The notes below the pieces were generated by a model. The model worked only from the letters and a program-made list of their open reading frames with translations. It did not search any database and was not told the DNA's origin. From Palsa-504 sp050013055 (lineage in GTDB: Bacteria; Actinomycetota; Actinomycetes; Streptosporangiales; Streptosporangiaceae): DNA of 46,654 nt. Each line of letters opens with the position of its first letter. The stretch's first letter is position 1. Shown in pieces: positions 32,019 through 39,306 of this stretch. The DNA lies in assembly GCA_050013055.1 (NCBI GenBank), contig JBEKGC010000006.1:1-46654 (forward strand), in the 5' to 3' direction. Position numbers and translations under genes: made by a program.

Positions 32019-33715
32019 TCAGCAGCTGTCTTTCGGTGTCGTAGGTCGGCGTCAAAGAAGGCCCCCAAGTCGGATTCGGCCTGACGGCGGAGCACGTCCT
32101 TACGGATCTTCGCGGTCGGCGTCTTGGGAAGCTCGTCGACGACGCGGATATAGCGCGGCATCATGTACCGTGACAGGCTCGCCCGGGCCAGTTCGTCGAG
32201 CTTTTCGGCGTCCAGCCCCGCGCCGGGCTTGACGGTGAAGTAGACCGCGATGTCGTCCTCTGACATGTCGCCGAGGTCGGACGGCACCGCGACAACCGCG
32301 GACTCGAGCACGCCGTCCAGGGCGTTGAGGGCGTCCTCCAGCTCGCGGATTGACACGTTCTCGCCCCGGCGGCGCAACGAGTCCGATTTGCGCCCGACGA
32401 AGTAGAGGAAGTCCTCCTCGTCCACGTAGCCGAAGTCGCCGGTGTGGAACCAGAGGTTGCGGAAGTCGCCCCATGTCTCGCGTTCGCGGCCGTAGTACCG
32501 CTGGACGGTGATGTAGGGATCGTGGCGCCGGACGAGGATCTCGCCGACACACCCCGTTGGCACCTCGATGTCGTCGTCGTCCACGATGCGCACGTCGTTG
32601 TGATCACGCAGAACCCGGCCGGCCATCCCGACAGCGCGGTCGTAGTCCTGGCCCGGCCGCGAGATCGACACCGGAGCGCACTCGGTCAGTCCGTACAGCG
32701 TGGCGAAGCGCGCGTCGTAGCGTTCGTCGAACTCGCGGACGTTCCGCGGGAACGGCACGACGAGAACCGTCGACACGCGGTTGTCGTGCTCTTCCGGGGA
32801 CGGGTCCTTCTTCCACAACAGCTGCAACATGCTGCCGAGCAGGCTGATCGCGGTGCACTCGAACCGGCGCACGTCGCTCCAGAACCCGCGGACCGAGAAC
32901 CGCCGCCCCAGCACCATGGTCGCACCGAGCCCGATGGCCGGGAACAACGTGTGGCATTGGGCGTTGGCGTGCGACAGGGGCAGGCAGGTATAGAAACGCT
33001 CGGTGGGTAGCCAGCCGCAGGCTTCGGCGATCTTAAGCGCGTGAGTGATCGGCTGGGCCTGGCTGACCACGCCCGCCTTCGACGGGCCCGACGTCCCGGA
33101 GGTGAACATGAGCAGATAGGTATCGCGGAACCGCGCCGGAGACGGGCCGGCCGAGTCGTCGGAGTCCGAGTTCTCCGCTGGGCGAGGCGTGAACGGGATC
33201 TGGATCCGGCCGATCGTCGGGATGGGGGTCGCGACAGGCAGGCCACCGGGGCGGCCGTCGCCATCGTCCACGATCCACACCGTGTCCGGGCGCCCGTCGA
33301 GCAGGACAGCGTCCACGCCCGCCGCGTAGGAGGACCCGATCACCGCGTAGGCGCAGTCGGTCGACCGGAAGAAGTGCGCCAGCATCTCCCCGCGCGCCTC
33401 AGCGTGGATGGGAACGGCAACTGCGCCGATGCGGCCGACGGCCAGGAGCAGCCAGACGTAGTCGGCGCGGTTGTCCAGCAGGATCGCGAGGTGGTCGCCG
33501 CGGCTCAGGCCGCCGGCCCGAAGCAACCGGACCGTCGCCGCCACGTGCTGCTCGGCCTCGAGGTAGGTGAACCGTTCGTCCGCTACGATCAGGAACACAC
33601 CGTCGGGACGGGCAGCAACCGCGCGCCGCCACAGATTGTCGATCGTCCGTTCCCGCAACGCTGGCAGCAACGCGACGGGCGAGGTCGCTTCCGGGGACGC
33701 TTCGGCGGGGGTCAC
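32015..33715 (-). CDS. Acyl-CoA ligase (AMP-forming)
   Basis: Adenylate-forming CoA ligase, 566 residues from GTG 33715, overlapping the aldehyde dehydrogenase stop by GTGA. The P-loop-like LMFTSGTSGPSKAGV, LYGLTE, the HTGDFGYVDEEDFLYFVGR motif and the C-terminal catalytic lysine region LPKTPTAKIRKDVL are intact. Overall plan resembles carnitine/crotonobetaine-type ligases. It most likely activates the acid released by the adjacent C-C hydrolase or the aldehyde dehydrogenase. Confidence 0.9.
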   Translation of the reverse strand: MTPAEASPEATSPVALLPALRERTIDNLWRRAVAARPDGVFLIVADERFTYLEAEQHVAATVRLLRAGGLSRGDHLAILLDNRADYVWLLLAVGRIGAVAVPIHAEARGEMLAHFFRSTDCAYAVIGSSYAAGVDAVLLDGRPDTVWIVDDGDGRPGGLPVATPIPTIGRIQIPFTPRPAENSDSDDSAGPSPARFRDTYLLMFTSGTSGPSKAGVVSQAQPITHALKIAEACGWLPTERFYTCLPLSHANAQCHTLFPAIGLGATMVLGRRFSVRGFWSDVRRFECTAISLLGSMLQLLWKKDPSPEEHDNRVSTVLVVPFPRNVREFDERYDARFATLYGLTECAPVSISRPGQDYDRAVGMAGRVLRDHNDVRIVDDDDIEVPTGCVGEILVRRHDPYITVQRYYGRERETWGDFRNLWFHTGDFGYVDEEDFLYFVGRKSDSLRRRGENVSIRELEDALNALDGVLESAVVAVPSDLGDMSEDDIAVYFTVKPGAGLDAEKLDELARASLSRYMMPRYIRVVDELPKTPTAKIRKDVLRRQAESDLGAFFDADLRHRKTAAE

Positions 33716-35238
33716 GCCGCGGCCCCGTCCGGCGGCCCGAGCGTGACGAACACCGATTTGGCTTCGGTGTAAGACAGGTACCAGTCGATCCCGAACTCAC
33801 GGCCGATCCCGGATTGCTTGTACCCGCCGAAGGGCATGGTCGGATCCAGCTTGAAATAGTCGTTGACCCACACCGTGCCGGCCCGCAGTCGGCGGGAGAC
33901 GTGGTGGGCCCGCCGCAGATCGTTGGTCCAGACGGCTGCCGCCAACCCGTAGGGGCTGTCGTTGGCAAGCGCAAGCGCCTCGGCCTCGTCGTCGAACGGG
34001 ATCACCGAGAGGACGGGGCCGAAGATCTCTTCCCGGGCGATCGTCATCGCGTTGGTGACGCCGACGAAAACGGTCGGCTCGACGAAGTAGCCGGGCCGGT
34101 CTAGGACCCCACCGCCGACGGCGGCTGAGGCGCCCTCGTCTTTGCCGAGCGACAGATAGGACGACACTCGGTCGAACTGAGCCTTCGACGCCAATGGCCC
34201 GACGGTCGTGGCCGGATCGAGCGGATCGCCGACACGGAGCGCCGACACGGCGTCAACCATGGCCGCCACAAAGCGATCGTGAATGCCTCTCTGCACGAAC
34301 AACCGCGTGCCGGCGAGGCAGACCTGGCCGGTGATCGCGACGAACCCGGTTACCGAGGCAGCTACCGCGGCGCCGAGATCGGCGTCGTCGAACACGATGT
34401 TCGGGGATTTGCCGCCGAGTTCCAGCGAGACCCGCTTCAAGTTCACTTCCGACGCGTGCAGGATCGTCTTGCCGGTGCGGGTAGAGCCGGTGAACGAGAT
34501 CTTGTCCACGTCCGGGTGCTGTGCCAGCGCGGCGCCGGCGGGGTCCCCGAAGCCGGGGAGGATGCTGAGCACGCCGGCCGGCAGTCCGGCCTCGATCATC
34601 AGCTCGCCCAACCGCACCGCCGTCAGCGGTGTCGTCTCGGCCGGTTTCAGTAGCAGCACGTTACCGGCCGCCAGCGCGGGCGACACCTTCCACACGAAGT
34701 TGGTGATCGGGGAGTTCCACGGGATGATCGCCGCGCAGACGCCGATCGGGTCGCGCAACGTGTAGTGGAACGAGGCGGCCTCGGTCTGCGGCGTGTCGCC
34801 GTGGATGTGCTCGGCGCTCGTGGCGAAGTACCGAACGGTATCGGCCGCCGCCTCGATGGTCGGACGAGCGGTCTGCAGGGCCATGCCGTTGTTCAGTGAC
34901 TCGAGCTGGCTGAGCTCCTCGCGGTGCGCGTCGATCAGGTTGGCGAACCGGCGCAGCACGGTCCCCCGCGCGGCCGGCGACATGCGCGGCCACGGGCCGT
35001 GGTCGAAGGCGTCGCGTGCTGCGATCACCGCCCGGTCGACGTCGTCGGCGCCTGCGGCCGCGACGCGCGCGATGACCTTCTCAGAGGTCGGGTTGTAAAC
35101 CTCCAACTCGGATCCCGATATCGCAGGCACCCAGTTGCCGCCGATGAGTAGCCGTTTCGGCGAGTCGGCCAAGAACCGCTGCGCCTCAGGCGAGGATAGC
35201 CCGCTCCGCTGCGCCAGCACGCCTTCATCGATGGTCAT
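33712..35238 (-). CDS. Aldehyde dehydrogenase
   Basis: NAD(P)-dependent aldehyde dehydrogenase, 508 residues from ATG 35238 (GGGG upstream); an in-frame start 105 bases earlier is unlikely. The cofactor-site IIPWNSPITN and FTGSTRTGK, Glu273 (LELGGKS) and nucleophile Cys307 (GQVCLAG) are all present. It sits between the transporter genes and the acyl-CoA ligase, so it may oxidise an aldehyde intermediate to the acid that the ligase activates. Confidence 0.93.
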   Translation of the reverse strand: MTIDEGVLAQRSGLSSPEAQRFLADSPKRLLIGGNWVPAISGSELEVYNPTSEKVIARVAAAGADDVDRAVIAARDAFDHGPWPRMSPAARGTVLRRFANLIDAHREELSQLESLNNGMALQTARPTIEAAADTVRYFATSAEHIHGDTPQTEAASFHYTLRDPIGVCAAIIPWNSPITNFVWKVSPALAAGNVLLLKPAETTPLTAVRLGELMIEAGLPAGVLSILPGFGDPAGAALAQHPDVDKISFTGSTRTGKTILHASEVNLKRVSLELGGKSPNIVFDDADLGAAVAASVTGFVAITGQVCLAGTRLFVQRGIHDRFVAAMVDAVSALRVGDPLDPATTVGPLASKAQFDRVSSYLSLGKDEGASAAVGGGVLDRPGYFVEPTVFVGVTNAMTIAREEIFGPVLSVIPFDDEAEALALANDSPYGLAAAVWTNDLRRAHHVSRRLRAGTVWVNDYFKLDPTMPFGGYKQSGIGREFGIDWYLSYTEAKSVFVTLGPPDGAAA

Positions 35239-35287
35239 GAGCTGCCCCGCCTTCCAGTGTTCGCTGTCGTCGACGCGGACCGTCGGC

Positions 35288-36283
35288 TCACCGTGTCTTT
35301 CTGCGTTGGAACCACACCTCGGCGGCGACCGCGATGATAACAATCAGGCCCTGGATAACCAACTGCAGGTTTGGGTCCAGGCTCTTGGCCGCGAACACGT
35401 TATTGAGCACGGCCAGAATGGCTATGCCGACAATTGTGCGCCAGGCCGCTCCCTCGCCGCCGAGCAGCGACGTGCCGCCGATGATGACCACGGCAATCGC
35501 CTGCAGGGTGAGGGTGGCGCCGAACGTTGGATCGGCCGTTCCGACTGCGCTAGCCTGCAGCAGACCACCGATCGCGGCGAGAATGCCGATCACCACAAAG
35601 GTGCTGGCACTGATGAGACCCACCCGCAAGCCGCTGAGGCGGGCCGCCTGCGTATTGCCGCCGACAGCGTACACAGAACGGCCGTATGTGGTCTTCGCCA
35701 GCACCAAACCGAGAATGACGACGACGACGGCAGCGACTACGAAGGACGCTGGAATGCCTAGCCATTGGTGCGTACCGAGGATCTTAAATGACGCGTCCTT
35801 GGTGTATTTGGTGCTGTTGTGGAAATAGTAGAGCGATACCAATCCGCTGATTGCCGAGGCGCTGCCGAGAGTGGCCACAAATGGATTTACACCGAGCAGG
35901 TTGACCACCGCGCCGTTGAACAAGCCGAATACGGCACCGGCCAGTACTACGGCGAGGATCGCCAGCCCCACAGGCAAGGTGCCGTCCAACGAAACGTAGA
36001 ACACCGCGCCGGCGCCGAACACCGCGCCGACCGAGAGGTCGAAGCCGCCAGCAATTATCACCAGCGTCATGCCAGCTGCGGCCACCGTCAGTGGCGCGTT
36101 CTGCGACAGCAGATTCTGCAGGTTGACAACAGCCCAGAATCCCGGGTACACGATGCTCGTCACCACAATTTCGGCGGCCAGTACCAGCAACATCGGGTGT
36201 TTCCAGAGCACGGACGACCGCTGTATCCAGCCACTCGACACGGATTCGACGCCCTTTCCGGGCGCGTGCTGCAATTGAGTCAT
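35288..36283 (-). CDS. ABC transporter permease, CUT2 (ribose) type
   Basis: Inner-membrane channel subunit, 331 residues from ATG 36283, which overlaps the ATPase stop by ATGA. About ten hydrophobic segments are visible. Family motifs: MTLVIIAGGFDLSVGAVFG, NGAVVNLLGVNPFVATLG, VYAVGGNTQAARLSGL and IIGGTSLLGGEG. The DNA has A+T-rich pockets unlike the housekeeping genes around the island. Works with the ATPase and lipoprotein upstream; the cargo is probably the island's substrate rather than a sugar. Confidence 0.93.
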   Translation of the reverse strand: MTQLQHAPGKGVESVSSGWIQRSSVLWKHPMLLVLAAEIVVTSIVYPGFWAVVNLQNLLSQNAPLTVAAAGMTLVIIAGGFDLSVGAVFGAGAVFYVSLDGTLPVGLAILAVVLAGAVFGLFNGAVVNLLGVNPFVATLGSASAISGLVSLYYFHNSTKYTKDASFKILGTHQWLGIPASFVVAAVVVVILGLVLAKTTYGRSVYAVGGNTQAARLSGLRVGLISASTFVVIGILAAIGGLLQASAVGTADPTFGATLTLQAIAVVIIGGTSLLGGEGAAWRTIVGIAILAVLNNVFAAKSLDPNLQLVIQGLIVIIAVAAEVWFQRRKTR

Positions 36284-37851
36284 GCCGGGCTCCCTGCCGT
36301 TGGTGAGTCTTCGGTTGCGGCGAAGATCAGGTGAAGGATCCGCGCCACCGAGATCTCTTCGACCGCGCCGTCGAGCGTGGCCAGTACCCGGCCGCCGTTC
36401 AGGACGATCACTCGATCGCTGAGGTTGACGACCTCTTCGAGATCCGAGGAAACGAGTACGATGCTGCGGCGGTCCGCGACGAGTCGCTCGAGCGAGGCAG
36501 CGATCTCGGCCTTGGCTCCGACGTCGACACCCCGGGTGGGCTCGTCGGCCAATAGCACGATGTGGTTGGTGTGCAGCCATCGGGCGAGCAGCAGCTTCTG
36601 CTGGTTCCCGCCCGACAGGCGTTCCACTTGCTCGTCGACGCGGCCCGGCTCGAACCCGACCGGAATCGCCGCCCGCAGGGCTGCCTGCCGGACGCCTGCG
36701 CTGCGAAGGACTCCGAACTTCGACAGCCCCTGCCACTCTCCGATGGTCACGTTCTCCGCGCCGCTGCGGGTGAGCATGAGGCCCTGGCCCTTGCGGTCTT
36801 CGGGCAGCAACGCCAGCCCGCGACGGCGCGCCTCGCGCACGGAGCGCGGTGGCGCCGCGCCGTCCGGGTCGGTCGACGTCTGGACGGTGCCGCTCGCGTG
36901 CCGGTCGAAGCCCGCGAGAGCACGCAGGACCGACGTTCGACCTGAACCGACAAGGCCTGCGATGCCGAGGATCTCGCCGGGCCGCAGGTCGAAGGAAACA
37001 TCGTCGAGGATGTCGGCTGACGACAGACCGCGGACGGTGAGCGCGGCCTTCGCGGCCGGGTCACCCGTCGCTGCCGGGTGGCGTCCGCCGAGCACCGGCT
37101 CCGCCTTGCCGAGCATCGCCGACACCATCTCGGGTTTGCTCCAGTCGCTCGTCGGACGGCGCTCGACAATCTGCCCGTCGCGGAACACGGTGACCACGTC
37201 GCTGTGCTCGAGCACCTCCTCGAGGTTGTGCGTCACGAGGGTCATGGCGATCCCCTCGGCCCGCAGCCCGCGCATGGTGGCGAACAGCGCGTCGCGTTCG
37301 TGGTGCGCCAGCGACGCGGTCGGCTCATCGAACAGGATGCCCGTTGCGTCAGAGACCAACGCCCGCGCAATCTCGAGCATCTGCTGGTCGGCCACGGACA
37401 GCTCGCCGCTCTTCTTAGCCCGGGACGGCTGGAGGTTAAGCCGGTGGCACAGTTGCTCGTACCGGTCCCGCATCTCGCGTTCCCGCAGCCAGCCGCCCCG
37501 GGCGATGCTCTGCCCGAGAAACACGTTCGCCGCGGGCGACAGCGCCGGGACGATGGTCAGTTCCTGGTAGATAGCGTGCAGGCCGGCTTCGCGGGCGGCA
37601 CGGGGCGACCCCGCCGTGACCGCCATGCCGTCGATGAGCACCGACCCAGTCGTGGGTGCGACCCGGCCGGACGCCATTCCGACGCAGGTCGACTTTCCGG
37701 CGCCGTTCTCCCCCACCAGCGCGTGGATCTCTCCGCGCGTGGCGAGGACCATCGAGACCCCTCGCACCGCGCGTGTCTCACCGTAGGTCTTGGTGACATC
37801 GAGCAACTCGACGAACGGCTTCGGCTCAACCGCGCGGACGGAATTCGTCAT
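36280..37851 (-). CDS. ABC transporter ATPase, CUT2 type with two nucleotide-binding domains
   Basis: RbsA/MglA-like fused ATPase, 523 residues from ATG 37851. Domain 1 has Walker A GENGAGKST, signature LSVADQQM and Walker B GILFDEPTAS. Domain 2 has the altered Walker A GLVGSGRTS, signature LSGGNQQK and LLADEPTRG. This asymmetry is usual for the family. A start 12 bases upstream is also possible; neither has a clear ribosome site. A strong hairpin separates it from the binding-protein gene. Confidence 0.93.
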   Translation of the reverse strand: MTNSVRAVEPKPFVELLDVTKTYGETRAVRGVSMVLATRGEIHALVGENGAGKSTCVGMASGRVAPTTGSVLIDGMAVTAGSPRAAREAGLHAIYQELTIVPALSPAANVFLGQSIARGGWLREREMRDRYEQLCHRLNLQPSRAKKSGELSVADQQMLEIARALVSDATGILFDEPTASLAHHERDALFATMRGLRAEGIAMTLVTHNLEEVLEHSDVVTVFRDGQIVERRPTSDWSKPEMVSAMLGKAEPVLGGRHPAATGDPAAKAALTVRGLSSADILDDVSFDLRPGEILGIAGLVGSGRTSVLRALAGFDRHASGTVQTSTDPDGAAPPRSVREARRRGLALLPEDRKGQGLMLTRSGAENVTIGEWQGLSKFGVLRSAGVRQAALRAAIPVGFEPGRVDEQVERLSGGNQQKLLLARWLHTNHIVLLADEPTRGVDVGAKAEIAASLERLVADRRSIVLVSSDLEEVVNLSDRVIVLNGGRVLATLDGAVEEISVARILHLIFAATEDSPTAGSPA

Positions 37852-37878
37852 TCTGTGCGCCAATCGTTAGACAAGGCT

Positions 37879-37909
37879 GCCGACGTCCGCCGAAGTGGCG
37901 GACGTCGGC
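37879..37909 (-). terminator. Intercistronic hairpin between binding protein and ATPase genes
   Basis: A perfect 13-bp stem, GCCGACGTCCGCC (37879-37891) pairing with 37897-37909, loop of 5. It lies 38 bases after the lipoprotein stop. In ABC operons such hairpins partly end transcription or protect the upstream message so that more binding protein than ATPase is made. Confidence 0.7.
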
Positions 37910-37946
37910 CGCCCCAGTGACGTCGGCCGATCAGATGATCAGGCTC

Positions 37947-39038
37947 TTACTTGTATTGAGCGGTGTTCGAGCCGATCGTGGACTTGGTGATGGCACCCGA
38001 GACCGCCTGCGGATTGCCGTCGTTGTCGATGAAGCGTTCCGGCGTCGTGCCATTGCCGGCGTCGACCAGCGCCTGGACCGCGGCCGAGCCGATGCTGGCC
38101 GGGTAGCTGGGCAGGGTCCCGGTCAGCTGCCCGTTCTTCACAAGAGTGAAGTCCTCGGCATTGCCGCCGGTCTGGTCGTAGACCGCGATCTTGCCCTGCA
38201 GCTTCTGCGCTTGGATGGCCTGGACGACGCCTTCGGTGATGCCCGCATACGAGGTGAAGATCATCGTCACACCCTTGTGGCCCTGCAGGAAGTTCTCCGT
38301 CTGCGAGAGCGCGTCCGGCGAGGTGAAGTCGGTGTAGACAGTCCCTGCAGTGGTCCACTGGGGGTTGGTCTGGACGTACTGCTTGTAACCGGCCAAGAAC
38401 GACACGGTGTCCGGCAGCGTCTGCGTGCCGACGACCAAGAGGACCTTCTGGGGGCCCGGAGTGTTGGAAGCCGCGCTCTTCATGAGCGAGACGGTGTGGC
38501 TGAGGTTATTCATCCCGCCGACGAACGAGATCGTGCCCGGCGCCCAGGGGTCGCTGCCCGGCTTCGCGGTGTCGCTGCACAAGGGGCTCACGATCGCTAC
38601 GAAGGCAATGTTATGGCTGATCGCGTCGCTGGCCACGGGCTGGCACAGCTGACCGGTGAGCGGCTGGACGATCACGCCCTGGTATTTCCCGCTGGAGAGC
38701 ACGCTCTCATAGTTGGTCAGCTCGGTAGGCGCCGACAGGTTGTCGTACAGCAGGTTGAGCCCGACACCGTCCTTCTTTGCCGTCGCCATGGCCGCGTTCA
38801 CCAGGGCCACCGAGTAGGTGGCCGAGAGGTTGTCGTTCAGGATCAGCGCGATGTTCTTCATCTTCTGCGGGTGGAGCGACCCGCTGCCCACGTTGATAGC
38901 GGCGCCGGATGCCGCGGTGGCCGAGCTGCCACCGGAAGTCGAGCCGCTCCCTGAACTGCTGCACGCCGACAGGAGCGCGACCGAGGAAAGAACTATGGTA
39001 GCGACGATGATTGGCGCACGCTTTCGACGAGCAGGCAT
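37947..39038 (-). CDS. ABC transporter substrate-binding lipoprotein, CUT2 type
   Basis: Extracellular binding protein, 363 residues from ATG 39038 (AAAGGAAGG upstream). A signal peptide (RRKRAPIIVATIVLSSVALL) ends in the lipobox LLSAC, so it is anchored by lipid; a Ser/Gly-rich linker follows. The two-lobed periplasmic-binding-protein fold of the ribose type is recognisable (KNIALILNDNLSATY, GVIVQPLTG, VLLVVGTQTLPDT, AVYDQTGGNAED). The ligand is unknown; its place in a regulon with P450 and AtuA suggests a terpenoid or other non-sugar. First gene of the long minus-strand operon. Confidence 0.9.
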   Translation of the reverse strand: MPARRKRAPIIVATIVLSSVALLSACSSSGSGSTSGGSSATAASGAAINVGSGSLHPQKMKNIALILNDNLSATYSVALVNAAMATAKKDGVGLNLLYDNLSAPTELTNYESVLSSGKYQGVIVQPLTGQLCQPVASDAISHNIAFVAIVSPLCSDTAKPGSDPWAPGTISFVGGMNNLSHTVSLMKSAASNTPGPQKVLLVVGTQTLPDTVSFLAGYKQYVQTNPQWTTAGTVYTDFTSPDALSQTENFLQGHKGVTMIFTSYAGITEGVVQAIQAQKLQGKIAVYDQTGGNAEDFTLVKNGQLTGTLPSYPASIGSAAVQALVDAGNGTTPERFIDNDGNPQAVSGAITKSTIGSNTAQYK

Positions 39039-39095
39039 AGGCCTTCCTTTGCTGCGTAGCGGCACCTGAACGGCGCCTAACGAATGAGACTTTAA

Positions 39096-39118
39096 ACCAT
39101 AGCCACGAGTGGCGTCAA
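39096..39118 (-). promoter_or_regulatory. Promoter block of the ABC-transporter operon
   Basis: On the minus strand TTGACGCCA and, 11 bases after TTGACG, TATGGT (39101-39096). The same block and spacing occur at the crotonase unit (26242-26264). TAAAGT just downstream gives an alternative -10 with an 18-base spacer. Confidence 0.5.
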
Positions 39119-39135
39119 CATTGTAGCCAATGTCG
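39116..39135. promoter_or_regulatory. Island operator, site D
   Basis: CAACATTG-TAGC-CAATGTCG, one mismatch between arms, about 80 bases upstream of the binding-protein start. The palindrome base next to ATTG is changed symmetrically (C/G instead of G/C), as expected if selection preserves the dyad. Confidence 0.75.
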
Positions 39136-39306
39136 TCACCGTTTCGAGATTATGTCGCTCATGTGTCCCTCGGTGGAAGTGGCGACCGCATGCCCGCGGC
39201 CGTGGTGGCACTATGTCGTGGCACCGCTAGATGGCTGGTACGGAGACGCAGACCGGTGACGGGTGCCCGTGCTGCGGGCCAGCGCCCGGTGCCGTTAAGC
39301 ACAGCG

